From Lingula anatina (taxonomy: Eukaryota > Brachiopoda > Lingulata > Lingulida > Lingulidae): 64,000 bases of DNA. The translations under genes were made by a program, and so were the position numbers. The notes under the pieces were generated by a model. It was not told where the DNA came from. It did not search any database and was given only the letters and a program-made list of their open reading frames with translations. This document shows, one piece after another, positions 1-25,519 of this stretch. The DNA lies in NCBI RefSeq assembly GCF_001039355.2, contig NW_019775575.1:124001-188000 (forward strand). The letters run 5' to 3'. The stretch's first letter is position 1. Each line of letters starts with the position of its first letter.

Positions 1-689
1 ACCTACATTGTAGATTCACTTTTGCCAGTGCCACATTTTCCATTGCCGTAAATATCAAATTCGTGAATAGAATGAGGAAAAATGACAGTTATGAAAAAAT
101 GTTTGGAAGTACCTGTCACCTTCGCCACAGTAACCATATGGGCTGTGTTGCCCCCCCACCACAGGCGACACCTTGCGGAGCAAGCGTGCGTAATCCAGGG
201 TGCAACTGAAAATAACCTTGTCGCGCGACCTTATTGTATTAGACAGCTACGGTTTTTCTGTTTTGAAATAGTTATTGCTCTTATTTGGTTCATTTAAATT
301 ACAAATTGGGAATCCGATTCCTTTAGCAAGAAAATTGTATGTTGTAACTGTCTTGAAATAGATATTGTTGTTTAGTATTCCAGTTGTAAGTAGAAACCCT
401 CAAGTGCATACTTTTAATAGAACAAGTTGTGCAGTCAGATGTCTCTTCTGTCAAAGTGCCTCTGGTTGGAGTCAAAGTACTTTTAGTATGTCCCTAAAAC
501 CTCACAGTGATATTGTACCAGTGCAGTTCTCTTTTTATGATGTCCTGAATGTTTCTTGTTTCCAAGTGTCCAATATTTGTATATGTCATGTATGGGTATG
601 ACATCAATAACACCTGTGCATTGTGAATGTTTTATGAGTAGATATTTTTTTTATAGTTGTGAACATATTTTGATGACATTCTCTTCCAG
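1..689 (+). other. Vinculin intron (3' part)
   Basis: AT-rich sequence leading to the acceptor at 688-689. Two open frames (82-297, 365-601) show no vinculin head similarity and no paired splice sites. Nothing else supported. Confidence 0.6.
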
Positions 690-11937
<11,248 letters not shown>

Positions 11938-14045
11938 GAAACGAAATTGAGGGTCTCACTGATTGCTGTTGGACCTTGGCTGGAAAGACATTTGACTGAT
12001 GCACCAATTTAGAACTGCTGTAGACAATGGTTGGAATGATAGAGTTTCTGTAGATATTTTAGAATTCTACCTTGTAGTAAAGGAGAATGATATGTGATTA
12101 TATTATATTATATTTTATTGCCTACAAGTGCATATACATACTGTCTTATATACAAGGGCCATTTGATATAATTTTTTAAAATGTTGATTAAAATCTGGTT
12201 TTCAGATGTTAATTGGAGCATAATTTTATGCAAGCTTTCTGTATCTAACTATATATATGCAAAATACTGAAAATAGTATTTTATATGTTAACGGTAAGAA
12301 AAAAAGCCATTTGTACTTTAGGGTAAAATCATTAGAAGAAAAGTCTCACTCTAAAAAGAATAATTGAATTTAAATGGACAGGTGATTATATAAAGAAGAC
12401 TTGGGTGAGGATGTGTTTTGTGCTTTCATTCGTGCACAATGGTCCATTGGGAAGTTAATTAAATTGTATCCATTAAATTTTCAACTGTTGGCAGCCAAAG
12501 GTAACAAGTTGAAGGTTGGCAAGTTCTTGGTCTTCGAGGTAATAGAACATGTGTTGCTATATGGTGTAAAAGTACATTTACTGCTAAAAAAGGATATTAA
12601 TCGGCCAAAGGCTATATACTATGTGGAATAATGACATGTAACTGCCTAACATATCTTAAGATGTATTGGTCTACCAGCTAGTCACTGCTTTCATATTTAT
12701 GTGGTTTAATTACAAAAGATAGAATAGCAAGCTTTAGGAAATATAACATTTTCTTTCAGTGGTCTTCCAAGCTTTGGTTTCTTCTGTAATTGTGTCTGAA
12801 GTAGCCATCTAATTGAATTGTATAATGATCACTAGGAAGTGATAAAAAGTCAATGAGAGGATGTTAGTAATTTCTATTTAAAATAAGCATTTTAAGTATT
12901 TGCAATGACAATAACTTATCAATTAAATTTTTGACATTTGTTTGATGTATTCATTAGTGAAATCAATCTCCCTTATGCAAATAGAGTTTTGTGGAATTCA
13001 CTAAAAAGAAATGAAACTTGAGCAAGAAGAGTCAATTTGTTACATTGTTTGAAATGCTTTCAAGGCATCACGTGGTACTATTTTTTCATAGCAGATGGCT
13101 TTTTTTACATTTGCATCTGTTCTGCTCTAGCATGCCTAGTGAAACATAACCACTGACATTACATATCAGGTACTGTATGATCTATTCTAAATAATTTTGA
13201 AACACTTTTCTCACAGAAAATTAAAAACTTTTGTAACAAAATTGAAAACGATCTTTTGGGGACCATTTTCATGTAGATTGTTTGGATGAAAAGTTCGATT
13301 TAGAGAAAAACTGTAGAGCTTCTATAGAAATTCTAGCACATTCTGTTTGTTTGAATTTATGTGACTCGTCTATAGAGATCTAACATCATCTGGGAACTGA
13401 TTAACCAAGAACATTGCTCTTGGAAGATATATCAGTTCATGTGGCGCATAATGGATTACAAGGTGCCTGGACCTTTGTGCCGGAATCTGCACTTAGTTTG
13501 GCTAAGAATTGATTTACATGATTTTGATTAAGAGATTTCAATTAATCTGGCTGAGTTGTGATGGCTATAGATTCGGCTGATATCATGGTGATTAAAAAGC
13601 TTTGATGAAATGGTATTTTACCATTAGGTATCAGACTGGGTCTGAATGCTTTTCTTAGCTTGTCAGTAAAAGACAAAGGGTCTAGACTGATGAAAATAGA
13701 TGTCTGATTTCCTTGAGTTTTGTGCCAATGTAATGAAAGTTACTCCACACATTAGTGTCTTACAGAGCATTTATTGAAAATTAAGATTTGAGTAAGGAAA
13801 TTTTATACTGAAATGTGATCATGAATTTGTATATTTGAATTTGCACTGACTATGCCTTAATCTATTTGAACTTACTAGACAATTCATATACCATTGTTAT
13901 TATTATAAAAATATCATATTGATTTTTAAGAGGTATCTTACAGCTTATGCACTGTAGCTCATATGAGTATATATTATAAATTATGATCCATGATAACCTG
14001 TATATTTAGGATTGTTATGCAATAAACATTTGCTTTGAAAGTACT
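11938..14045 (+). other. VCL: Putative vinculin 3' UTR
   Basis: AT-rich non-coding sequence following the vinculin stop codon. The first canonical AATAAA I find downstream is at 14021-14026, giving a 3' UTR of about 2.1 kb if used. No further splice-linked exon is apparent. The open frame at 12401-12631 in this stretch has no recognisable content. The end is inferred from the signal, not observed. Confidence 0.45.
14021..14026 (+). promoter_or_regulatory. Candidate polyadenylation signal AATAAA for vinculin
   Basis: AATAAA in a T/A-rich context, followed within about 20-40 bases by a T/G-rich stretch (TACTTTTTTGTCACTGTTGG) that would fit the downstream element. Other AATAAA hexamers occur at about 15452 and 16162, so alternative ends are possible. 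Confidence 0.4.
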
Positions 14046-17000
14046 TTTTTGTCACTGTTGGTGGGTTAACATGCATGTATATATAGGTGCTTGTACACAC
14101 ACAAACACACACATTTAAAAAAAAAAGGAGAGGGTAAAGATCTTCTGGTCCAAAGTTTTAATAAAGAGCACTTTGATAGTGTCAAATGCCTTGCTTATCC
14201 CTTTAAGTTCAAAATAGTTGTTCAAAAACGAACAAAAAACAATGTTTATCATGCCATAAATGCAACTTAAAGGCTTTGGATCTTAAAAACATGATGAACC
14301 AAACCTATTAGAAATTTTTTCTTTCCCTTTTTTTCTGAAGGTGGGGGAGTAGATTTAGTATTGTACAAACAACAAGATTAATGTACCTTACTGAACAGAA
14401 AATCAATTCCTTGACAGATTATTTCCTAGCTCAGGTACTGTTGTAAGAAATCCAAGACTAAAGGGAAAAAAGGTCTTCTCTGTAAGAGTTATTTTTACAT
14501 CTGCATTAGACCCATTAATTGCTTGTTCAGTATGGCCAGTTTGGATTCTGCTATCAGATATACATGTTATCTACATCCCACGCCTAGCTTTACATGGGCT
14601 CTTCTAGCTCACTCCCCCTTTGAGAATATGCTGCATCACAAATCTTCTTTTATCCTGCTTTACAACAGTGTTTTGATGTGTACACCATTGAGGCATATTT
14701 GATCAAAGTGTTTTATGAGGAACAAAAAATATTCGAGCTCACGACACGCATTGTTTATGAAGTTTATCTAAAAACAGATTTAAGTTCCAGGAACATGAAA
14801 ATATGCTTTCAAATGCTGTCACTGGTGTCATTTCTTACTTGAGATGCTTTTATTGTAAATCTTTGGTTTCCCCTGGTGCTTTGGATACAATTTAAAGCTG
14901 TCTAATGTAATTTATTTGAGTGAAAGAAATGAGAGTTCTTGAAGGATTTTTTTGGGGGAAAATTTATTCTTTGAAAATTTATTTCTCTGAAGAAGCTTTT
15001 GTGACATAAGTACAGTTTATATGGATTTAAAAACAGAACATGAGACAGTAAAAAATACCATGTTTAACAAATGTTTAACTGAATAAAAAGTACAAAATAT
15101 GACATAATTAAGAAGCAAGTGAGCAGACAGCGCTCAAATGGAGAAAGGTGTGAAACGAATACTATGCCTCTGGGTTGGATACTCAAAGGAGACTACAGTG
15201 AGAGTTGAACTCCAAGTGACTTGGCCTGACCACCTGATCACATTGTTTAACTTAGCTTTGCAGGAAAACTGTGGCAGTATAGAGAATATGTTGATCTTCA
15301 TTTGTGAACAGCATGCCCAATCTCACAGGTATTTGTCAGAAAGCAGCCACTGTGGCATATCATGGATTTTGCTAAGAAGGGGGGAGGGAGCACAAGGACA
15401 AAAACATTGTTAAAGGGAAACAATTCATTATGTGAGATCTATATTTCACAATAAATACATTGTTAACAACACGTAGAAATATAATATATTCTATTTTACC
15501 ACAAAATCGACAGTAATAGCAATAAATCTGAAATATGTGCTTGCCAACCGACCACGTGACCTCCATAGATGGCTATACTCTGTAATAATCTTTTAAGAGA
15601 TTATTACAAAAGAACAAACTTTTTAGAAAAAAACCAGGGACTAACTTTGAATGTATAAATGGATTCATTCACCATTGGTAAGTATGGGAAAATTGCTGTT
15701 TACCCCAGGAAAATTCATTTTTTGGCCAAAATGAACAGTTGTTATCCCTTTAAGTGAAGTGAACCGAATATAAAGCAATAGCATTAAAATGTGTGGGACA
15801 GAGTGATTTTTTTTTTTTTTTGGGGGGTGGAATTGAAAAGAAGGGGGTTGCTCCTGAAGCCTCTTGGTTAGGAATTTGGGGGGTGACTTGCCTGCAGTGT
15901 GCTCTGGATCTGACGCTGGTACATGTAATCAAAAAATAATCTAAGATGATTGCTTTATGACAAGATAAAATCTTTCAATTTTTCTTTTGAGAATAATTTT
16001 TCTAAGTGTATAAAATTATTAGTTTATCAATATATGAATCAGTTAATTTGGCACTATGAATCTTTGCCTTTAAATTATTTTGAAAGAAAAATATGTTCAA
16101 AGAAAAGTCAAAGAAACATATGCAATTTGAATAGGAGTAAGTTAATATCTTGAATTGTATTAAATAAAAAGTCTGCATGAGTTTTCATAATCACTTTTTA
16201 CATAATCACTTTTTTTGTTAAGCTATAATTCTTTTTTCCCCAAAGAATTTACTATATTTTCATCCAACTACCTATAGTTGAGAGATATAAAAAGCCTCAT
16301 TTGCATTCAGAGGATCTTGGTGATGAGGGCACACTGATTACCTTGGTGGCTGTAACTAATAGTCTGACCACAGAATGCATGAATACCATTACAAAGACTT
16401 AATCAAAGCCAGATCAGGATACCTTTGTTATATTATGTTACATTATGTTATATTATTTTTCTGTAAGTTTCAGTATTTCTGCTGTTAAGTGGCAAATTTT
16501 CATGTAAGTCTTATTGAGCTTGTTAGGTCCACTGAGATTACTATGGTTTAGTTACCAGCAATTTTGTGTAAAAACTATGCAAGGACTAAATAGAAAGATA
16601 AAGTATTGTGTAATCCATCTGGAGGCTGGGAAAACAGAATGGTTTTTACAACACACATTTGATAAAATAATTTCAATCAGTTTGGTAATGATTAAAGGCT
16701 TGAAATTTTCTTTTTCTTTTTTGCCATGAGTTTACAAGAAATGAGAAAATATGTATGAAGTAAACATAACATTTTTATGTCACGGCTAAATTGTTAAAAT
16801 ATGGAGCTATGGTAACAATAGACTTTGCAGTTATTCATTAACCAGTGATTAACTGGTGTAGCCTGGGAAAGAGTTCCAGAGCAGCCGATAATTGGATCTA
16901 ATAGAAAATGGCTTGTTTCATGTAAATCTAATCATGGCTGACTTACACTGGAAAAGATCAAGGTTGCATGAGTAATGATACTGTTATGGCCTGTTAAAAG

Positions 17001-19732
17001 CATAGCGTCATTCGTTAAGGAGAACATGTCATTGGAAAATATCTTCTGGTCACTTGGTAGGCAGTGAGTTATGAAATGTTTCTTAATCTTTGGGATAAAC
17101 TATATGTATATCAGATAATCTAAAATCAGAAATGGTGATTTCATGGGTGCGGGGGTGGGGGGGGGTGGGGGGGGTGGAAAGAAGACTGATTTGTACTTTT
17201 TTTAAGCTTACTCCAAAAATTAGCTATAACTAGATAACCCCCCTCAATACTGTAATGTCTTCCTTATATAAAACATTCCAACCTGTCCCTTACAGTGTAA
17301 AACTCCTTCTTGCATATATTCATAATTTGCTGCTTGACAACGAGTTGTGAATATATGACATGCAGGCTAAAAATATTTGGTACAAGCAGTAATTAGGCTG
17401 CTCTTCTAAATATTCATTTCAGATATCATAAAAGCCAAATAAGGAATGTCACTTTTAGATAAATTGCCAGATTACTATTACCTTGAAGCCTTAATTATTA
17501 ATAAATTTCGGGGTATTGCTGACTAGGATGTGAAAGTGATCAAAACAGGAATGAAGTAATGAGAAAAATACCACTGGGACATGAATTTGGAGAGATAACT
17601 TGGTGACAACTGTAGTATTTCAAGTTGCATTTTTTTCAGTTAATTCGAGATCAATAATCCCACTAAGCACATTTCATCCAACAGAGAGCAGGAGAGTATC
17701 AAGAGATTGAAAGTCTGTTGTAAAGCTTGCATCCCAACCTCTATGTTTTTTCATCAAACGTGTCTAGTTCCCAAATAATATATTCTGAAATAACTGAACA
17801 CATACATTTGTACTGCTCTTAGAATACAAACTGTAACAGGTTAGGCGTGCCCTCAGCTCATAAACTCCTGGCGCTTTCCTCCCTGGAGACAGGTTTTCCA
17901 TGAAATCTAAACACGATCAGGTCACCTGCCTATGGTGCAAATTACAAAGCATTTACATTATGTCTATGTTGGCGTGGCCCTGTCTTCTGTACAGATTCAC
18001 CTGTGGGAATTTGAGCTATTCAGAAAGTGCATCTGCAATATTAATGCAGATCACATAAACAGACATCATGGCCCAAAGTATATCATGCTTTGACCCAGAG
18101 ATCAAATATATGTGGATATAGTTGGCTAGATAAGAATGTTCACTAGTATAACTTTTTTTGTCAGTTAGGGTATTCTTTTATTGATTAGTCTTAAAGCCAT
18201 AAAATAATAATAAAGCCTACACTTATTTATGAAAGCCTATACACATCTATAAACAATTACTTTACTTATTGTCATTTCATCATGTTTGACATGATATTTT
18301 TTCATTTTGATATTTTTAATCTAAAGGCTATTGGAATAGTTTCCTATATCATTCATTGGATATTCAAGTTAATTGGTTTCTATGATTGAAAAAAATTACT
18401 ACTTAAACCATAAATTTATTGAATAAAAATATAAGAAATAATGACAGGATGACAATTACATAGCAAAAGTTTTAATTCTTTCTTGTCAAAACTAAAAGGA
18501 TTGAACCACCCTTTTGTTTTCAATTATAAATGAACAATTCCACATAAGAAACGACAGAATAAGTTACAGAAGTGAGATTTGAATTCTATGAGATTTTGTC
18601 ACTTCTGGGGACCTATAAGATGTTGCACAACATGACCATAGCTGTCAACATGGTTTTCTGCTTGGTTTCTGTACACCAAAGTAGCAGAGAAAAGTGTTTC
18701 TTTTTTGGGTTTTTTTCATTCCCTGTAGATAAGCTCAAACAGCTGGTAGGCAAAACAAGATTATGATGTCGTCATATCTTGTTATACAGCGAGAAGCAAG
18801 TAAACAGACCTTGATTCTGTAGCTTCCATCTTTCATATAAGCCTGAACGATGTACCCTCAAGCTGTACGTTTTACCCCTCTGTCGTAGCTAAATTTAAGT
18901 GACTACTCTGCAGCATCTTCACTTTATCTCTGCAGTTTGACTCAGTTTTTTCTTGTGTAGTTTATCCAGAACTGTAGAGATAGTGCCATCCTGTCCGAAT
19001 GAACTTGTAAACAAGAGGTGGTCCCTGGAATTGGGTAAGATGTGCAATAATGTCACAATATTGGCAGTATATTTAATTATTTATTTATTTATTTATTTTA
19101 TTTTTTTTTTTTTTGTGGACAGCATATTGTTTTTATTTTATGCTTCTGTCTTTTGAATCTGATTTATTGCAGAAAAAGACTTCATAATCTGTAAAATTGT
19201 TAAAATTGTAAATTCTTACCGGATGTAAAATTGTGCAACACGAGTTAGATGAATTCTCAAATAGAACTATATGTACAGATAACAATTAAGTCTGATTGCT
19301 TCTAACATTATTGTTGATCAATTTTTGAATCATAAGTACCACAAATATCCATGCAACTGTTTTTAATGTTTTGTCCTCCCAAACTGCCTGAACTGTTACT
19401 AATGCAATGTAATATACCTTGCTAATGTAATATATAATGTACTTTGCTAACGTACAGCACATGCTTATAATACTAACAATGTAAAGCTTCTGTCGCAATA
19501 TATTTACAAATTACTCAGAATGATGTTCACCAGGTACTGAAATAGTTTTTATCAATTAATGTTATTGGTGACAAATACCTGGAATTTGAGCACCTACTCA
19601 TTAGTAGATGTTCTGATAACAAGCAAATTCAGACCATTAGTCTTTTTAAATGATAAAATCCTTAGAAAACCTCTGTTATTAGATTTATTTAAGTAGAAGA
19701 CTACAATTGATTTTTGTGTGCTCTTTTGTAGC

Positions 19733-19993
19733 ACGGACAGATGATCGGCATGTTTTAGAATCAAATGTCACTGGTGGCAGTCCGCGTTCGAGGGTTCGAG
19801 GAGTGATCTGTTTACAGGGTTCCTGTCCAGGTGTGTCGTCTTTATTGGTAATGCAAGGCGTGCCAGGTGTTTGCGTGACTGCTGCAGTCAGAGTGCAGGC
19901 AGCGGAGGCAGTACGGGCTGATAGTATTTTCACTGTCTCTGAATTATTGATTGCTGTGCTGTGTGGGTTGGCTGGAATTGCAGGGACCATTTG
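19733..19993 (+). other. CpG-rich open block, possible exon or promoter-proximal island
   Basis: After an acceptor-like CTCTTTTGTAG the sequence becomes far richer in G, C and CpG than its surroundings (for example GTCCGCGTTCGAGGGTTCGA). It stays open on the + strand to a stop at 19991-19993 and is also open on the minus strand. The + frame gives ARTDDRHVLESNVTGG and later VTAAVRVQAAEAVRADS with a hydrophobic end. I recognise no family. A donor-like CCAG|GTGTGT lies at about 19838. It could be an untranslated first exon, a CpG-rich promoter region, a transposon piece or a short gene. Confidence 0.3.
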
Positions 19994-21169
19994 AAGTAAT
20001 TAAGACAATCCACAGCAAACTGAAGCATGAGATAGACTGCTGAATTTGCACCTTTCTGGGATTGGTATCAGTTTGATTCAGAGAGAAAGTAGATTGATTT
20101 ATATATTTTTTTTGTTGTTGGTGTTGTTGTTGTTTAAAGGCTTGGAATGAAGGGGACAAGGAAATAGTGAAAGCAAAAACTTGAAGGACAAAGTTAATGT
20201 CTAGAAACAAATAGTCCCAGAATGGAAATGCAGCATAGATGTTACTGTGTAATGCAAACAAGGTAAATATAGATTTTTTAAATATTTACATTTTTGTTTA
20301 CATGAAGAAAGAAGCTTTCACAACTTGAATGAAGTTTTAAGTGAAAAAAAACTGTATTTACTTAACTTCTTTCATCTCATTTCATGTAATTTTTTTAAAT
20401 TCTGGCACTTTATTAAGTTTAGGTGTATTCAGTGTTTGTGTACAATGTAAAAATTATACCTTTTAGCAAATTACTGTTGGTATTTCATAATTTTTAACAT
20501 TACTCAGTCAACCAATCTGGCCCTTGGCATGTTTATACACATAATTTAAAAATTGATTTGTTGCTTCTGTTTTGCTAACCAATCATTGGAAAAGTAGGGG
20601 TAATTGCAATTGGCGCCAGTTTTAACAAGTACATAAGATAAGTCATTGCGAATGTGACACTTTTCCATAGTTGCTGGATACATGGACAAATGTTTCACAG
20701 ACAACCTAGTACATGGTTAAAATATGAATATACTTGTATGCCGTAGTACTTAAATTCTATTGTGGTAGCATTATACAGAGCTAGGTTAGTTGGCACTCAA
20801 AAATTCATTGTGTTATGCGCATTGAAATTTGAGTACATTCATAGGACGGCTTTAGATTATAATGATATAATCTACATTAGAGATGACATCTTTCGCATAA
20901 GGGACCTATCTTGGATTAACTCGTATCAAATTGCTATACACTCTATGTAAATGCATGGGGAAGGCAATTGGATAGATAGAAGATACATTGATGCATTTAG
21001 TTGTTTTGTTTTACTATGATCAATATTATGATACAACTAATAGAATAACCTGGACAAAAGAACATTTTCTCACACTTGCAGCAGGTACAGGGTACTTGAA
21101 ACCAATTGCTGGTTGCTCATCTAACATGCAACGATTGTGACAATTTTGTTGGAAGCAGTGCTTTTTTGT

Positions 21170-21249
21170 CAAACACACGTGCTCACATGCACACACATAC
21201 ACACACAAACACACACATACACACACAAACACACACATACATACACACA
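21170..21249. repeat. Imperfect (CA)n tract
   Basis: CA units interrupted at regular steps by T or A (ACACATACACACACAAAC repeated), about 80 bases. Confidence 0.9.
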
Positions 21250-24200
21250 GACTGATATCAAAAACTGAAGAATGCTGTCTAAATTAGCAACTTATTCTCA
21301 AATTCAATATGATTTTAGTCAGTTATTCCTTAGTGACTTTTTGGTTTGGTATCTTATTTTTTACATAGTAATACATTCCATATAATAGCATCATTTTTTT
21401 AATTGATCATTAATATGCTGTGAAATGGTTCCAAATTCTTTCAACATGAGTTTCAGATTAATTGGAAGACACCCCATGTATGTAACCTCATTAAACTTAG
21501 GAAATCAGTTTGCCAGAAAAAAACTTGCATTGACCCACAGTAAATTAGTAACTAAAGCACAGTATGTTTTGTTTAATCAGATGAGCATTTTATATGAATT
21601 TTTTTTTTTTGATGAGATGACCCCCACAAAGAATAGAGAACAAGAAAAAAAGGGTCCAGAAGGCAGCTGCAGGTGTCCTTGTGCATGTTATATGATATAC
21701 ATTTTACTAGGAAAATGGCCATTTGATAATTTATTATTAATTAAACCAATCAATACCTCTGCAGGAATGCCTGGATATACCAGAGATTTCTTATCAAAAT
21801 GAAAAATACAAAAATCATTGATTTACGCCTGACGGAAGTTGTACAAAAAATAATAAAATGCATTTGAAAACAAACAAAAACATAGCCTGCCCCTTCACCC
21901 CCTGAAAGAGACTCTGATGTACAGAACCGAAGAGATAATAATTACTTTTTGATTACTATCAAATATGTATGAAATTGTTATCTAATCTGACATCTTGAGG
22001 TGTTTCATGTGTAACGTCGCATGCAAAGAAGTAGCCAACACATAAGGTTCCTGGAATTATTGATGTTATTGCCCCTTTGGGGGTCAGAGCATATTATTTT
22101 AAATAAAACAGAACCCTGTGTGCCTGATTGCATTTTAGGTCTATTCTCTCATTATTTGGTGGCAAGCCCACAACCTTTTCAATGTCATCATATAGTAATG
22201 ATACAGATCCAGCAAATAAATATTTGATTTGTGGCTTGATTCAGTCTGCGCGCAAACAAGAAGTGAAGACAAATGGCTTTATTATTTTCCCAACCAAAGC
22301 CTTCAAAATACAATTTGTCATTCACTTTGCTTGAAATGGTTTTTTGGTCGTGCTACATTATGCAGTTACATACACTTGTCTCTCTTGTGCATATATATGC
22401 ATGTCTTCCATGGAATTTATTTTTGTGTGGGATTTCTTATTAGTTAAGTTGATCACGTGGGGCCTTGCCCCATAGGAACACATATTTAATTTTTTTGACA
22501 GTGCTTGAGCTTAAGCAAATTTAAACCCACCTATTATTCAATTAGCACTGTCCACGTGATAAAAGATATGTTATCTCCTACAATTATTTGTAATTTATGT
22601 TTATCACACAGTGACAAGATATATTTTATCCTCATAATATACATGTAGATATTCTATTACTGACCTCAGTAATAGGTTAAATTGTAAAACCTGATATGTA
22701 CATTTTTGTACATATAACATTCACTTTCAACTTACTCAGAGAAGTATTGCGTAAATTTTATATAATTTACAAATGGAGATTTATGGGCATATTATTACTT
22801 ATTTACTGGCTGCTGACATTTGTCATTTTATCTGGATGAATTTCATCAATGCATAAAATACTGTACCTAGACATTTAGAACTCGGTATCACTTCTTTACC
22901 ATAGATATTGCTATGGGGATGTTAAATAGATCCAATAGGTTTTGGATGCTTGCAGTGCTCAATGAGACTGCAGCTGCTAAAAGGCCTTTGACAGTGACTT
23001 AAACTAAAATAATCAATTTCAATCACAGCTAGCATGTAATATAGTATATATTTATTTATAATTACATTCCTGTTGTACATTTTCATCTACCCATGTAGAT
23101 GCATATGATACAATGAATAAAGTGTAAGTCATGTAACATGATTTATTTACAGTAAATGTTTTAAAAGCGAGATGCACATATTCTCCATCTTTTCGATAGA
23201 ATTCTATCGCTTCGTTTACAAAATGCATGCATTATTGAAATATCACATTGTGTATCATATCTGAATTTTAAAGAACAAGTGAAAAAGAAGGCTGACAAGC
23301 ATGTATTGGGGAAGTTCCTGTTTTATTGTATAGTGGATATATGCATGAAGTCCTAGTTGGAGCAGCATTGCAGCTGTATTATCCAGAGACAACTGTACAT
23401 GACACCATTAGGTAAAACAACAGTAAACTGTATTGAATTACCATTAACCTTTAACAATGAAAAGATGTTGCACTTCAGTAGTTTAAAAATGTGTATCTGC
23501 TAGCTGTGATTCAAACTGGATCCCCAGATGGCAGCATAGTAGGCCAGTGTTTTACCATATTGCCACCATGTACTGCTTACAATGATAAATGGTGAAGGGT
23601 GGATTTAGTCAAAATTCCACGTATGGATATACTATGAGGATTTGGACACAGTAATAGAGAGCAAAAATTATTAATGTCAAAGAATACAAGTTTCATTGTT
23701 TTATAGCAGAGTGATGTTATAAAGGTAGTTGACAGAACAATTTTGACGGGTTTTTTATGTCACAGTGATAAAAAAAGGACAGATATAATCACTTTATTAA
23801 TATCAATTTCCGACTTATTTTTAAAGTTGAAACAAAAACATTTTTCAATAATGTTTCATAATTGTTCAAACATTACAAATGGCACATTTCTAACAGCAAA
23901 TATAGCCAAAGGAACTACTTGGAGAGCTGGTGTGTGGTAAACCAATTAGAAACATTATTTTCCAAAGGGATTTATGCTTTATCAGAGATGTGTGCTTTTA
24001 ACTGTTCAGTCTGTATGCATGCATGCATGCATTAGACAGGCAAATAACAGGTATTGAAATGTAATGGAACAACCAACACATTTTTTTAGTCACAGGCAAT
24101 TTAATGAGCTAGGGTTTGTGTCAAAGTAGAGAAAAATCCCCTATTATTTGAAGATTTGGTTTAAGGAAGTAGAAGAAGCCAAATTGAGGTAATTGATCTG

Positions 24201-25256
24201 TGAATTGGTATTGGCAGTCTAATGATCTTTTTTCTTGTGGAATCAAATTTGCTGTTATCTGTTCTGAAAGGCTGCAGATGCAAACTGGAGAAAAGATATT
24301 ACTAAGCACCTACAAGGTTGATTAAACATGAATATTTGTACATGTAAGACACATATCCAATTTTGTTTGAGATTGGTAACAACCCAACTCGGATTGTCTG
24401 AAATCCCCATGTTGCTGCAAGAAAGATCTTACCCTGGCTGGTAATGCTGTTCCTCTATGGTACAATCCATTTCAGTGAAAATATAGCAGAAAAAGATAAT
24501 GACTATTGTATAAAAAGAAGATGAAAAACCTATGTATTATACTGATTGTTGGATGTAGAACAACCTGTTGGGATATGTTAGCGGTATATGTGAGGTGTTT
24601 TCCTCTCTACAGGTGAATGTGTTAAGTTTTTCATATTTCCCAGCCATGAAGATCTTGTTTTAAGTATGGTGATCCACTGTAGACAAAAAGGATATAAGTA
24701 AGAAAACAAAAAATAATCATTTTTTCCAAAGAAATATAAGTGCCTCAAAAGTGATGGAAATAAAATACTTCTTTTGATTGAATAATGTCTTTTTCATAAT
24801 TGATAAGGCTTTGTCCTTTGAACTATAGCCTCATTTTTTGAAAGAAAGGGCAAGTGGTAAATATGGGCCACCGTAATGGAGCAGTTACCTGGTGGGGTCG
24901 GCAGATAAACATTGCATACATGTTCCAGTAAATCACTGTCATTCACACATGCTCAGAGCATTCATAGCCTGTTGTTTATTATAGAGATATAACACAGGAT
25001 AAGATAGGAAGGTGCAGCTAGCTGTTAACACATTTGAACACCATGCACATAGTCATAACCAGGCATTATTCTTGGAAAAAATACATGGTCTGCTGCATTT
25101 AGAACCAGATTTGCCGCATGTGCAGATGTGCTGCAGGTATCTGTAGGGTTCATTGTGGTTGGAGTCAACCTTGGGGGGTGCATTGATCACTGCTGCATGC
25201 TTTCTTAAACGTGTGTTTGTAATTGTCTTCTGGCAACCTCTCCTTTTTATTTGCAG

Positions 25257-25519
25257 CATGTCTGCATGAAGCAGAAAGTAGAAGCAGGACCTCAGAGAGC
25301 TGTCATATCTGTCTGAAGATCTAGAGCAGGGGGTGAGGGTTGTGGACCACTTTCAGCTACAAAACCTTGGGGGAAAAGTTCAGTTTGTCAGCCTCATAGC
25401 ACCAGACAACATCATGTCTGAAGATCAGAAGCAAGCAAGTTTTCAGGATTTACGTCAGCCAGGCATGCAGGACACCATCCGCCAGCATATGGGTGCTACC
25501 CTAAAACTGGCAAAAACAA
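25257..25519 (+). CDS. F-BAR gene exon 1 of those seen; coding from ATG at 25414
   Basis: Acceptor TTTTTATTTGCAG, donor A|GTAAGT. The reading frame that joins the next exon has its first ATG at 25414, with A at -3; coding starts MSEDQKQASFQDLRQPGMQD and ends LKLAKT (35 codons plus one base). An in-frame TAG lies at 25279-25281, but the frame is open from 25282 on and reads like protein (DLRELSYLSEDLEQGV). The real start might therefore lie upstream through an acceptor inside this exon. Bases 25257-25413 are otherwise 5' UTR. Confidence 0.6.

Larger units (their letters stand above)
14046..25256. other. Intergenic region, or unseen 5' part of gene 2
   Basis: AT-rich, with scattered simple repeats, a G-rich tract at 17146-17176, an A/T-rich GTTA repeat near 16430, an imperfect CA repeat at 21170-21249 and an ATGC repeat at 24017. 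Open frames such as 15138-15413 and 21425-21802 show no recognisable protein. The one block that stands out is 19733-19993, described separately. Upstream untranslated exons of the F-BAR gene may lie here unrecognised. Confidence 0.5.

Noticed and set aside
15138-15413. 91-codon frame as a coding exon
   Set aside because: No paired splice sites of matching phase and no recognisable protein.
19775-19815. tRNA or tRNA-derived SINE, because of GTTCGAGG motifs resembling a B box
   Set aside because: No matching A box, no cloverleaf and no A/T-rich tail could be made from the surrounding bases.
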